From the NCBI GenBank assembly GCA_022747635.1, contig JAKTNV010000234.1, positions 186,001-250,000 of the forward strand: a stretch of DNA of 64,000 bases, given 5' to 3'. The translations under genes were made by a program, and so were the position numbers. Positions 40,640 through 51,585 of this stretch are shown here, piece after piece. How positions within the stretch are numbered: the first letter of the stretch is position 1; every line of letters begins with the position of its first letter. Source of the DNA: Hetaerina americana. Taxonomy: Eukaryota; Arthropoda; Insecta; Odonata; Calopterygidae. The notes below the pieces were generated by a model. It had not been told where the DNA came from and searched no databases. It saw only the letters and a program-made list of their open reading frames with translations.

Positions 40640-41247
40640 TCCCTTTTCTTGCTTGCCTCACATTCTCCCCTCTATTACCATCTTGAACAGTCCCCTGTCG
40701 GTCAATATGCCCTTCATCCATTTTTACTGCTTCAATAGGATTTCTCCCAACCAACACCTCTCTTCACCCACCATACCAAGTACTTTCTCATTGGTTTTCT
40801 TCTCGGTCCATTTCACCTTCTCCATTTTCTCCACACCCACATGTCAAAAGCCTCCAGTCCACGACTATCCTCCTGCTTCAATGACCACATTTCCTTATAT
40901 AACTATGCACCATATCAAAAGTTTCACGAGTCTTTTTTTAATATCCTTACTCAAAGTTCCATTAATCAACTCTCTCCTCCTTATGAAAGCCTCTGTGCCT
41001 AGCGTAATTCTTCTCCATACGTCTGTACTACTTTGACCGTGTTGGTCCAAAATGCTTCAGAGATACGTCAACTATTCTACCTGCATTAGTTTTTGCCCTC
41101 CTATTTTAATGTTAATTTAGCTTTTTTCTTTCTAGAAAATTGCATATCCTTTGTTTTATTAATTTTTTTCTCATCCCGTATCTGTCCCACTGAATCTCCA
41201 ATTCACTCAGCAATCCTTACAACCCCTTGTCTGACTGACAAACTAAA
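40640..41247 (-). mobile_element. RTE LINE 3' fragment, copy B (cut by the deletion)
   Basis: This equals 5,440-6,055 in A1. It ends at the GCTT microhomology, beyond which Gypsy G1 leader sequence follows. The RTE end and everything up to the Gypsy leader is gone. Confidence 0.82.
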
Positions 41248-41251
41248 GCTT

Positions 41252-42129
41252 AATTAATTTATTTTTTCATACTCCTTGTGTATCCGATACCCATGGTGGG
41301 CCCTTCTCGGGCTAATTAATGGTTCCTGATGAAGTGACCCTTAGTTTAATTGCGCGCAGAGAATCGCGATGAGGTTATAGCACGTGTCTTAAAATAATAA
41401 TTCGCTAGCTATGCACAGATTAGCATATCCCACCTGTCCGAGAAAATACGGAACTTCCGATTTAAAGAGGTACACGGGCACATGATAATCAATGAGACAC
41501 TGTCGCATACACTGAATAAATCACTAGTCCAACCGCGCAACCCCTCACCAAACACCAATATGTCGCAACGGGGGTTTCTATGGTGCGACACAAACGGTAT
41601 CGGGGAAGGTCAGAGTAACTACACCGAGTATCACCAAAGCAGCCGTACATTACCCAACATCAGTCATAATGCACCATTTACATAAGTATAAGCAAATTAT
41701 GGATGGCTAGACCCTCAGTAAACAAACACGAGGGCGGACAGAATTAAAGTGGCAGAAAATTACCTGGGACACGGTATATACAGGGTGGACGCGGTCACGA
41801 AACACATAACCTAGGCAGAGCCCTCGTCCGTCGGAAAGGAAAGGAGTATGGCAGGGTGGACGCGGTCACAATGAACGTAACCTAGGTTGAGCCCTCGTCC
41901 GAAGTTGAGTCAGGAATATGACACACTGTCGACACAAGCGCAACATAGCCGAAGCATCGTGCCCTACCAGTCACCGCCAGATAACCAACTGACTGCTTTT
42001 TGCCCGGCGACCAGGGCTTTTATACCCAATTTAGGAGTCAGGGGAGGAATACTTTTGAAACATTGTCTTTGGTCACGTGGGACATTTGCAGGAGCCAGGG
42101 AAGGAGTACCATGTCGCATACTTGCGACA
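41252..42129 (-). mobile_element. Gypsy G1 leader and LTR, copy B
   Basis: The LTR is 41,561-42,129 (569 bp, TGTCGCA ... TGCGACA) with two 71-bp units (near 41,780 and 41,851). The leader to 41,252 matches A1 20,725-21,033. The primer-binding site is changed at two or more bases. Gag and all else are lost in the deletion. Confidence 0.88.
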
Positions 42130-43560
42130 ATAGATATAAATTTTTCCAAAGTTACCATCTAGAATTTCGTTCAAATATAATGAGCTCTGTTGTTTGAAAT
42201 ATTAATTAATCTGACTTCTAATGATTTGAACCGAATAGAAATTATTTTAAAATCAAATATTTTCTCAAACAACATTGTTTTACTATTTTTACATTATAAA
42301 CGAATGTATTAAGAGCAAATAACTTTAAAGAGCATACTGTATTTCATTAATGATATAAGACTGGATCCAAACTCCAATTTGAAACCTTTCGTTCTTCACT
42401 TCTTTGTTACTATTGCCATGGTGACGTCGCCACCAAATGTTCAAACCAAACAAACTTAATTCTCAAGTAAAATATTAGATTGTTCTGTCACATTTTAAAT
42501 TTCACATATCGCTAATGCCTTTGAGCATACTGTGCTTACCTTCAGAAATACACAATGCACGTTCATTAAGGCTTTATGGTATTCATTCTCAGATTCAGAA
42601 CGCACAAATTATTTGATTGCATTGTGAATTAATGGGTGACATAAAAGGATCTACCGTAGCCAAAAGTTGTATTGTACTGTTTGGAAGAATACATCTCCTC
42701 TTTGAGGTGAACTGTCTCATTGTCTATTTTAAGGTTATTTATGTGTATTTGAACTTCTTCCTATTTACGCCACACATTGAAAGAATGGACTGGTGAGATC
42801 TTTTATGAAACATATACCTTTTAAATTCTGGAAAACACCTAATTACATTCACGACAAGATTACCAGCTGCTGAGATAGTTGTCTTTTAATTTGTTCTGAT
42901 CATAAACTCTGCTTGAATTGACTGGAGTATCCATCTATGCGTAGAAAATATATATGTTAATGCTCCTTTTTGAAGTAATTATGGTCTATGTTTTGGATGG
43001 AATTGAACAGGAATCAAGTGCCAACCTACTACTGTAAATAGTGTCAATATAAATTGAAAATAATACTTAATAATGTATTCCATGATCAACCAATACATTG
43101 AGACAAATTATTCAAAGTAGATTTTTAAAATACAATTTATTGAAAGATTCAATATTGAAAAATTAAACATAAAATAAACTGTATTTAATACTCGCTCGGT
43201 AGAAGATAGGGCTTCTTAAGTTATTTCCACAGCCATTTTGCAATTACCCAATTGGGTGCCACAAATCCCATATTATGAAGCACTCCTTTTTAATTACAGT
43301 GTTTGTAAAATGAATTCATTTCTTCATCTTCATTATATTTGATTGGCATCTATTGGCTTAGAAATGCCATTTATTTTAAAATATATGTATGACATATATA
43401 AGTCAATTGTTTTAAATGCACGCGATTTCAAAGCCAATTAATAATTACTGATTCCATACAGGTTCATTGAGTATATTTTATTTATTTTTATAGGCTTTAT
43501 TTTCATAAAAAATTCAGAATCAATCAAAACAGATTTCTATGAAATATGGGAACAGTTCAA
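42130..43560 (+). repeat. Diverged non-coding paralogue u2, copy B
   Basis: This is the same sequence as 21,672-23,060, with scattered substitutions. It extends about 30 bases further than A1 before unrelated sequence begins, ending with GACAATGAGAAGTCTC, which also occurs near 39,410. Confidence 0.85.
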
Positions 43561-43619
43561 GACAATGAGAAGTCTCATTATCATTTATTTATTTATTATT
43601 ATTTATCATTATTTCTACA

Positions 43620-43920
43620 GGAAAAAGGTGGGTCATGATAGTCCAGGAGGGTAGAGCATTGGACTATTGACCGGAGGGTCCTGAGTTCAAACCCCAGGAG
43701 AGGCACTCAGGGCACCTGTTGCTACACTCAAGCTATGTGATTTTTTCTGGTACCAATCTTCCTGGTAAACCTTATCTGCCACAGTGAAAGTAACTGGCTC
43801 CCCTTAATACCCTGATGTGTGAATTTCACAGACTGTATAGAGCTAAGTACTGGGTGAACTCTACCTTCACCCATAAAGCGACCTTCCAGCATTGATTACT
43901 GTGTTTATGGTATACAGGAA
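43620..43920 (+). mobile_element. tRNA-derived SINE, second family
   Basis: The head has GGTAGAGCATTGGACTATTG (A-box-like) and GAGTTCAAACCCC (B box) spaced as in a tRNA (about 43,650-43,700). The body continues with GGCACTCAGGGCACCTG and ACTCTACCTTCACCC. No clear target duplication was found. It differs from the SINE at 20,082. Confidence 0.72.
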
Positions 43921-43939
43921 ATGGTCAGTATTGAACGTG

Positions 43940-44770
43940 GAATATACCAATCTTCCTAATACATCCTTAGATTGTGCTAGCAGTAATGAAACCTCTGCTA
44001 GGTCAAAGATTATTGCCTGACTGCAGACAACTATTACACCTCCTCAGAGCTGGCTGATTTATTGGCTATGAAAGGAACCGATAGACAAGGGACATTGAGA
44101 ATTAAAAGGAAGGAAATACTAGATGACGTATAGACTATAGAAGTTGAAAAAGGAGGAATTGACTGCCCTCCAGCAAGGCAAAGTGATTGCTATGAATTGG
44201 GAAGATAAGATGGCCGTCAAGTCTCTGTACCTTTACAGTACATAATACGGAATTTGTGGAATATAAATGAAAAGGATATGGTGCTATAAAAGCCAGAAGT
44301 TGCTGTTGTGTACAATAATACAATAAGTGGAGTAGAAAGGGAAGATCAGCACCTGAAAAATTTCCCCATTATAAAAAAAGGGGTGCAATAAATATTTCAA
44401 ACATTTTTCACTTGTTGGACCAGGGCGCATGGAATGGATTTCTGTTGCAGAGAAAGGGTGGTGGACCAAGGGGTAAGTTCAGAATTTAGAATCAAACTAG
44501 TGGAAGATGTAACTGAGGGGTACATTGCATATGATATAACATGTGAGGGTGGGAGGCCTTCAGTAGAACCAAATCCTTGAACCTCTATGTAAGTTACAAT
44601 TTCCCAAGTATATTCCACCTACAGAGAAGAAGGAAAAGCTTTGTAGTATGTGTGCAGTTTGTTGTGCCAAAAGGGATGGAACAAGCAAAAAGATTGGAAA
44701 AGAAGCGAGGTGCCATTTCCAAGCATGTCACAGCCGCTAAGAACAGACATGTGATTTTATGAACGGGAGG
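43940..44770 (+). pseudogene. piggyBac transposase fossil
   Basis: Forward frames read ADNYYTSSELADLLAMKGTD and GTLRIKRKEILDDV (44,023-44,127), then VIAMNWEDKMAVKSLYLYST (about 44,183-44,242), YNNTISGVEREDQHL (44,311-44,355) and a C-terminal Cys pair YVCAVCCAKRDG (about 44,647-44,682). These follow the piggyBac order DNxYTSxELAxxL, GTxRxNRKGLP, WxDxRxVxxLST, YNxxMGGVDxxDQ and the Cys-rich tail. The Asp of the GVD motif reads Glu. Stops and frameshifts are frequent. The upstream part of the protein is missing. Confidence 0.8.
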
Positions 44771-45427
44771 GGATTTTCGTGTGTTTGAAAAATATGGTTA
44801 AAAGAATTCGTAAATCATGCCTTAAGTTTCTACGTCATATCATTTTAATCCCCATGTTCTTTCGTCATCCTGTTTTTCAACATGAATTAATAATTCTAAA
44901 TCCTCGATGACTTCATTTGCGTGTGACTGATCCTGAGCAACTTTCATTTGCTGCTGTGTTTGTAATTCAAATGTCGAAAATATGAAGAAATGTTGCCGTT
45001 TCTCTCGCTTTTAATACACAAAACATTCTATATAAAATAAATTTAATTAGAATGAGCCAATTGCGACATGCCATACATCTTCAATCGTTTTCTCTCTGAA
45101 TATATTGATTATGCTGATTAAATCGTAAACAAATTCTTTCACTTTTTCCACGTTTTTTCATTGGTCGTTGTTGATGCGAAAGAAGAATGGGGGTCCTGCT
45201 ACCGACCAACCAATCGATGCTTATGGACTGTGCCGTTAGGTGCATTTTATACCAATATCCAGCTAGGCTGATCAATGGTTGTAGGATATAAGCGGTTTAT
45301 GGGGGAAGTTGAGCTAGTGAGTATATTTTATTGCAGTTTGTGACAGTATTATATTTGGAGATTATGACTGCCCATTTATGCTTGCTTTAGCACAATTGTA
45401 TCTGAAATGGGGATTATCAGGGTAATC
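44771..45427. other. No recognised feature; likely 3' end of Jockey J2 at the right
   Basis: AT-rich. The last 120 bases may be the 3' UTR of the minus-strand Jockey that begins at 45,428. Nothing else was recognised. Confidence 0.5.
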
Positions 45428-47890
45428 TCATAAAGGTTCTAATAATGGGTTACCAGTATTTCCTATTTCTTGTTGAAATGACGTGGCTAGGTCGCTTAGA
45501 TATGTTGGAAGGTCCGGTATTTTTAGATCCGTGTGAATATCTGAGTTTCTTACAAACCAGTCGTCATTAGCAAGGGTTCGTAGAGTATTATTTTGGAAGC
45601 GTGTCAATTTCTTCAATTTGGTTGCGGCTATTGAACCCCAGGCTGGGTAGCCTTCAGAAAGGTGTGTATCATAGGTTTAAATAACAGTTGCTTGGTGAGA
45701 AGACAAAGGGGACTGGTGCGTTTTATGAGGGGATAGAATAAGAAAGCGGCTGAATTGGCCTTGTTGAGTGTGTGCTTGACAAGTGAGTTTACTGTCCATT
45801 TGTACACCAAGAAATTTAGCCGATGATGCCTGGGGGATTATTTCCCTGCCATAGTGGATAGCAGTGATGTGAGGATTCTTCCATTTTCTGGCGTAGTTTA
45901 CGTTAACGCATTTTGTGATGTTTATGGTTAGTTTCCAATCGGTCATCCACTCTGTTATGCTTTTAAGGTGTTCTTGGACATTTTTTGCGGCATGATTTGG
46001 GTCAAAGTAAGTTGACGCTCTAGCTGAGTCATCCGCATAGAGGTAGCTTTTGGGTCAGAGGGGAGGTGGTTAATGTAGAGGTTGAATAGGACGAGTGACA
46101 AAATTGATCCTTGAGGAAAGCCTGCAGATATGGACCGGGTAGTTGATTTGGCATTGTTAAGGGCTAAAAAGAACGTGCGGTTTGAAAGAAAGGAGGGGAT
46201 GGTCTTATTTAGGTATACTGATATGTCGGTTTTAAGCAGTTTATGTATTAAACCAATGGAATGGCGACGGCGGAAGCCAGTTTGCTCAGGTCTGATCAAG
46301 TCTAGGGCCGAGATTTCTTCTTGTAGCCTGTTTAAGATGCATTTTTCTAGAAGTTTGCCCATGCAGGGGAGCAGGCAACTGGGTCTATAATTCAGGTTAT
46401 AAGAAGGATTTTTATCGGGTTTTGGAAGGAGTATTATCTTAGCTGTTTTCAATGCCTTTGGGAAGTACGATTGGGAAAGACAGGCATTGAGGATAGAGAG
46501 TAGGTGTTTGATAAAAGATTTAGGAAGGTTTTTCAGGTGAAGGTAGGAGATTTGATCGGGTCCCGGTGATGACTTGGTTTTGGAGTGGGACATAATGGAG
46601 TAAAGTTTTTGAGGAGTAATTTCCAGGAATATGTGGAATGGGCAAAGTGACAGGCCATAGACGCTGATCAATGCTTCTGAATCCAACAAGGATGTATTAT
46701 GGTTTTTAAAAATGCATTCGAAGGAGTCGGCAGAGGTATTTGCTTTGTCGCTGTCATCGTATAGTGCTCTCCCATTATGTGGTATTGGCGGAATGGGTAC
46801 CTTTTTCCTTCGCAGACAGCGGGCTAGGGTCCATACCGAATTATCTCTAAGTGAGAGTGAACTTATTTTCTCATGCCAAGTTTTTTCCCAATGTTTTCTA
46901 GTTTTGTATGTTACAAGGTTTCGAAGTGCACAGAAGCCAATTTTATCTTGGCAGAGATGAGTGCGTTGCCAGAGGGCTCTGGCCTTGTTTCTAAGTGAAA
47001 TCAAGTGCAAAATATCCGGAGGTAGTGTGGCACCAGCGATGGAGGCCGGAGAAGGAGGGTAGCAAGAGCGATGAATGATTTTGGTTAAGGTGCTTGTGAA
47101 ATCTTGAGCCGCTTTCTCTATGCTGTCTGGAGTGCTAGCAGGAGATGGGACAAGGTTAATGGCCAAGCAGTTTTCTTTAAATAGTTTCCAGTTAACTCTT
47201 CTAGTTGGTTCTGGTGGTATGAAGGAGGGTAGAAACGCAGTAAAATATGGGGCAGTGGTACGAGGCTGAGTTATCTAGGTTAAGGATTTGGAATGCGATA
47301 TCTGCGGATAATAGAACTACATCCAGGATATCGGAGGAGTGGTGGTGATGATGGAAGTGGGTAGGGAAAGGCGGTGAGTGAATTGCAATATTTTTGGTAA
47401 CTAGGAGCTTATGAAGGGCTCGCCCTCGTGTGATAGTGGTTTTGCAACCCCAGGCAGAATGTTTGGCGTTTAACTCCCCACCTTTTATGAGATTTGGGTG
47501 CAGTAGGGATGACAGTGCTGATAAGCCAGGGGCGTCTGACTTTGAGGATGAAGGTGGAAAGTAGGCTGACCAAATGTTAAGGGTCCCAGTAACTCCTTTT
47601 ATTGCTATTCCAGCGAGTTCCAGTTTTTGGGTGGGTGGGGGTTGAAGTTATGTGAAGAGTAGGTTAGTTTTGGATAGGATCATGACCCCACAACCAGGAT
47701 CATTGGCTATATCTCTTCTGATTATAGAGTAACTTGGACAATTAAATGTTAGGCTATTATTATTTTTGGTTTCCTGATGAAGGATCATGTCTGGATAATG
47801 ATTGGTTATTAGGAGGTTTAGCTCTTGTTTTTTGTTTTTTATGCCATTTAGTTCCATTGTAAAACTTTAAGGAAGTGGTTCTTTATTTGT
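45428..47890 (-). mobile_element. Jockey-like LINE J2, copy A2 (endonuclease through RT C-terminus)
   Basis: This is the longer copy of the element at 1,112-2,640. On the minus strand, ORF2 starts at 47,857, with a decayed endonuclease, then a 403-codon frame 47,166-45,955 covering linker and RT. A frameshift precedes the catalytic YADD (46,039-46,028). C-terminal pieces run down to 45,428 (NITKCVNVNYARKW, SAKFLGVQMDSKL, and the tail with LTRFQNNTLRTLANDDWF). Confidence 0.85.
45955..47166 (-). pseudogene. Jockey J2 reverse transcriptase, frameshifted before YADD
   Basis: Visible motifs are SKTKSSPGPDQISYLHLKNL (about residue 194-213), IILLPKPDKNPS, YRPSCLLPCMGKLLEKCILN, PEQTGFRRRHS and AGFPQGSILSLVLFNLYINH. 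These are the RT fingers and palm of Jockey-type LINEs. A one-base shift near 46,045-46,060 puts the catalytic YADD into the next frame, so the annotated frame ends with unrelated residues. This is the most complete Jockey RT in the window. The A1 copy lacks the motif part altogether. Confidence 0.82.
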
Positions 47891-48119
47891 GAATTAGGCA
47901 CCATTTACAAGTTGAAAAAGGGCTGGTATAAGGTCATTGGTGAAGATGCTAATAAGGGTTTTATTGTCAGTAGGAGAGTGAAGTTTCGTAATTATGCTCA
48001 ATAGAGCAGTTCTTATATTTGCGGTTGATGATTGGTCATTGATTGAGGGAGAGTGTTGTCCAGAGGGTGGCGGAGGGTGTTGATCGGAGGTTGGGGGAGA
48101 GTTAAGAGATGATTAAGGG

Positions 48120-48645
48120 GTTCACAGCCAAACGGTCAGCTATCAAGAGGGCCCTAAAAGACATAAGAGAATGTAATGGCTCTTCTCTTATCTGTTTGCA
48201 CTCATTGATTTCCCTATAATCCATATCAGTCTTGTCATCAATGCACCTGATGGTTCAGGAGATCTATTATACCCTGTGGTCCCTTCAGATAAAGGGGAAG
48301 TAGGTATCCTCTATATGGACTGCTGGTCATGTGGGAATACCAGGCATTGAAAAAGCTGGAAAAGCAGCAAAGGAAGCCCTGGTCAATCACAAAACAGACT
48401 CAGCTTTGCTTCCTGTGTTGGACGTCGGGGCTGCCTTGCGGAATTTGGTTCTGAACCAGTGGAAGGAAGCTTGGTGATTCTTGCCAAACAAGGAACTTAA
48501 GGCCATAAATTTGGTTGTTTTGACAGGGCCCTCTTCCATCTGGAACATTTAGGGGGAAGAGGTAGGTCCCGCGCCTGAGAATAGGGCACTTAGCCCTCAC
48601 GCACTCTTCATGGAGACAAAAGTGCAACCTTGAAGCAATGTTTTA
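48120..48645 (+). pseudogene. RNase H domain remnant, copy A2
   Basis: Nearly identical to 2,648-3,170, with the same stops. WTAGHVGIPGIEKAGKAAKEAL and the closing RIGHLALTHSS are readable. Confidence 0.75.
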
Positions 48646-48904
48646 AAATAAGATGTAATTTAAGCAATAGTTTAGGGGAGGACCCCAACTTTTTAAGTAA
48701 GGTTTCCAGGTTTTTAAAGGAAACTGACCTGAACGGACAACTTGATTTTCCGTTTCTTTTTTTTTAAATAATTACTGTTAAACTATTCATATGTTTTTTA
48801 TACATTAATGTATTTATCAAAATTGGATTGAGGTTTTAAATGTTTTGAAAAGTGGTGCAAAAACAACCACAGTGGTTGATGCATCCAAAAACCCCAACTA
48901 TTAC

Positions 48905-49330
48905 TACGGGTTGGTTACTTTGGGTAAGACCATTTCCTTCAGCTGAGAGATCTTAATGAAAATGTTGGTTAGTACAGAAGAGAGGGGTGATCCCATGGCT
49001 GCACTTTCATGATGCTCAATGTGCTTATCATTCCAACGGAAGTATGAGTTCCTGAGGCAGAATTTGCGAGGTCCAGGTTAATCCTTAGCTAATCCCTGTG
49101 AGGTGAGGTTTTTGATGAGTAGCATGGAGTCATCAATGGGCGTATTTGTGAACAAGGAGATGACATCAGAGGTCACCAGCATGTTGACTTTTTGGATTTC
49201 AGCATTCCGAATAATGTGAATGAAATCCATGGTAGTTTTAGCAAAAAAGTCAGTTTTTCTGGCGAAGAGTTGAAGAGGATGTGCAACATATTGCGCTAGC
49301 TTGTGGGTTGGTGCATTGATGTTGCTGACG
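48905..49330 (-). pseudogene. Penelope-like RT remnant (P3), copy A2
   Basis: Nearly identical to 3,430-3,860. The perfect hairpin is kept at about 49,318-49,349. Confidence 0.75.
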
Positions 49331-49839
49331 ATGGGTCGTCAGCAACATCGATGCGTCATCATCTTTAAGTGCCATCAAAGCACGCAGAAATTTGGAAACT
49401 AAGAAGAAAAAGAACCACAGTGAAACTACAAAACATTAACTTGCATTGCTGTAAAGATAGCCCAGACGTGTACAATAAAGGCAATGGTTCGCATTCTTAA
49501 ATATAATTACATATTTTATGTATTTTATACACTCTTTCCCATGTATGGTTAATTTATTCATTCATTTATTTATTATATTACCAACTCGAAGCCCGGATAC
49601 ATCATGGAACGACTTTCTCTCTTGCAAGAAAGAAAAACATCTTCAATTGCCATTATATATTTGTGGAGAAAGGAAAGTCAAACGTTTGTATGTCTCCGCA
49701 CATGTCCAATAATTTGATTTTCCTTTTCAGTATTTGATCTTTATACCTAATAAACGAAAATATAGTGTCCATAGAGCATACTTTATTTCTCTTTAAAATT
49801 AGATCATATTCTCAATCTAATTCGAAATGGACCCACCAA

Positions 49840-50758
49840 ATGGACGAACCAAAACAAACATTATTGCGTACTTCGGAAACAGCATTATTTACACACTCAC
49901 AGACCACAGGCTTTCCTTTCCAACGGAATGACATGGAGCAAATTCTTAACGGTATGGCTTCTCATTTGCGTAAACAAGGATATACTGTTTCAGGTTGCTA
50001 ATCTTAGTGAATATATTTTGGAAAGAATGGACGGGTGAGATCTTTTGTGAGATATATGCCTTTTAAATTTGGAGAACACCTAATTACATACACAACAATA
50101 ATACTTGCTGCTGAGATAGTCATGTTTTAATTGCTTTGGGCTCTGCTTGAATTGACTGCAGTATCAATCTCTGTAGAAAATACATTTCTTAAATGTTCCT
50201 TTTTGAAGTAGTTAAGATCTATGTTTTTGGTAGAATTGAACGGGAGTCAAGTGTGAAACGACAGCTATAAACATCGTCAATAATGTTTAGAAAATAGTAT
50301 TATTTCACATGCGCAATGATCAAACGATACATTTAGTCCAAATCATTGAAAATGGATTGTTAAAATACAATGGTTATAAATAGGGAGATTCGATATTTAA
50401 GTAGTTAACTTAAAATTAGATTTTGTTTGTGTTCTGTAGTGAGGGACCATTTTATTTAATATGCTTAATCAATTCGCAAATACACCTATTAACGCCACAA
50501 ATCCCTTGCTGTTGTGAAATACTCCTTTTTAAATATGGTGATTTTGACCTGAATTCATTTATTCATAATAATGATATAAAACATATGTAGGTTTAATTTT
50601 ACAGGGCAAATCAGGTATCATGATGATACAAAAATAGCTCAAAGACTAGAAATTCTTCATGAAAATATGGGCATTGAAATTATTATTGGAAGCAGAATGA
50701 GGCAATGTCTTTATGGACAAATTAACCTTAGAACTACTAAAAATTTAAGAGAAATTAG
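49840..50758 (+). CDS. Putative two-exon gene fragment, copy A2
   Basis: Exon 1 is 49,840-49,993 and exon 2 is 50,605-50,758, with the same 611-bp intron and splice signals as A1. By eye both exons equal those of A1. A 40-bp deletion just upstream has removed the palindrome GTTGCCACGGCAAC and brought new sequence (ATGGACCCACC) close to the ATG. If the region is transcribed, this copy would lack that upstream element. The product is unknown. Confidence 0.4.
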
Positions 50759-50873
50759 GTAAATCAGACTGTTGTGCTAAGATACAATTTTCAAGGAAAT
50801 AATGAAATTAACTCCTAATAATAATAATCTAGAAGGAATTTAAATCCTTAAATGGAACATTCTTATCCTGTTA

Positions 50874-51585
50874 ATTCCCTTTTCTTGCTTGCCTCACAAT
50901 CTCCCCTCTATTACCATCTTGAACAGTCCCCTGTCGGTCAATATGCCCTTCATCCATTTTTACTGCCTCAATAGGATTTCTCCCAACCAACACCTCTCTT
51001 CACCCACCATACCAAGTACTTTCTCATTGGTTTTCTTCTCGGTCCATTTCACCTTCTCCATTTTCTTAACACCCACATGTCATAAGCCTCCAGTCCACGA
51101 CAATTCTCCTGCTTCAATGACCACATTTCCTTATATAACTGTGCACCATACCAAAAGTTTCACGAGTCTTTTTTTAATATCCTTACTCAACGTTCCATTA
51201 ATCAACTCTCTCCTCCTTATGAAAGCCTCTGTGCCTAGCGTAATTCTTCTCCATACGTCCCTACTACTTTGACCGTGTTGGTCCAAAATGCTTCAGAGAT
51301 ACGTCAACTATTCTACCTGCATTAGTTTTTGCCCTCCTATTTTAATGTTTAGCTTAGCATTTTTCTTTCTAGAAAATTGCATATCCTTTGTTTTATTAAT
51401 ATTGATTTTCATCCCATACCTGTCGCCTTGAATTTCCAATTCACTCAGGAATCCTTACAACCCCTTGGCTGGCTGACCAACTAAAGCTTGGTCATCCGCA
51501 AACCTAATTAATTTTACCAATTCCCCGCCCACTTTCATTCCTACCTCCAGTTCTTCCAATGCCTCTTTCATCATTTCCTCTTCAT
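50874..51585 (-). mobile_element. RTE LINE 3' fragment, copy A2
   Basis: Same as 5,440-6,150: 5'-truncated RTE end with many stops, abutting the CR1-like element. Confidence 0.8.

Larger units (their letters stand above)
35345..43560 (+). repeat. Segmental repeat block B (third copy, internally deleted)
   Basis: This is a third, more diverged copy of the A block. Its left half (35,345-41,247) matches 2,648-6,050 and its right half (41,252-43,500) matches 20,725-23,030. The intervening 14.7 kb seen in A1 is missing, and the join lies in GCTT at 41,248-41,251, which is shared by both parental sites (6,052-6,055 and 20,721-20,724). B lacks about 210 bp of the RNase H remnant. It carries a private PLE (37,362-38,885) and keeps about 1.15 kb (39,165-40,330) that the A copies have lost. 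Confidence 0.9.

Noticed and set aside
43640..43710. Functional tRNA gene
   Set aside because: A- and B-box-like sequence is present, but the downstream body continues as a SINE and no acceptor stem closes.
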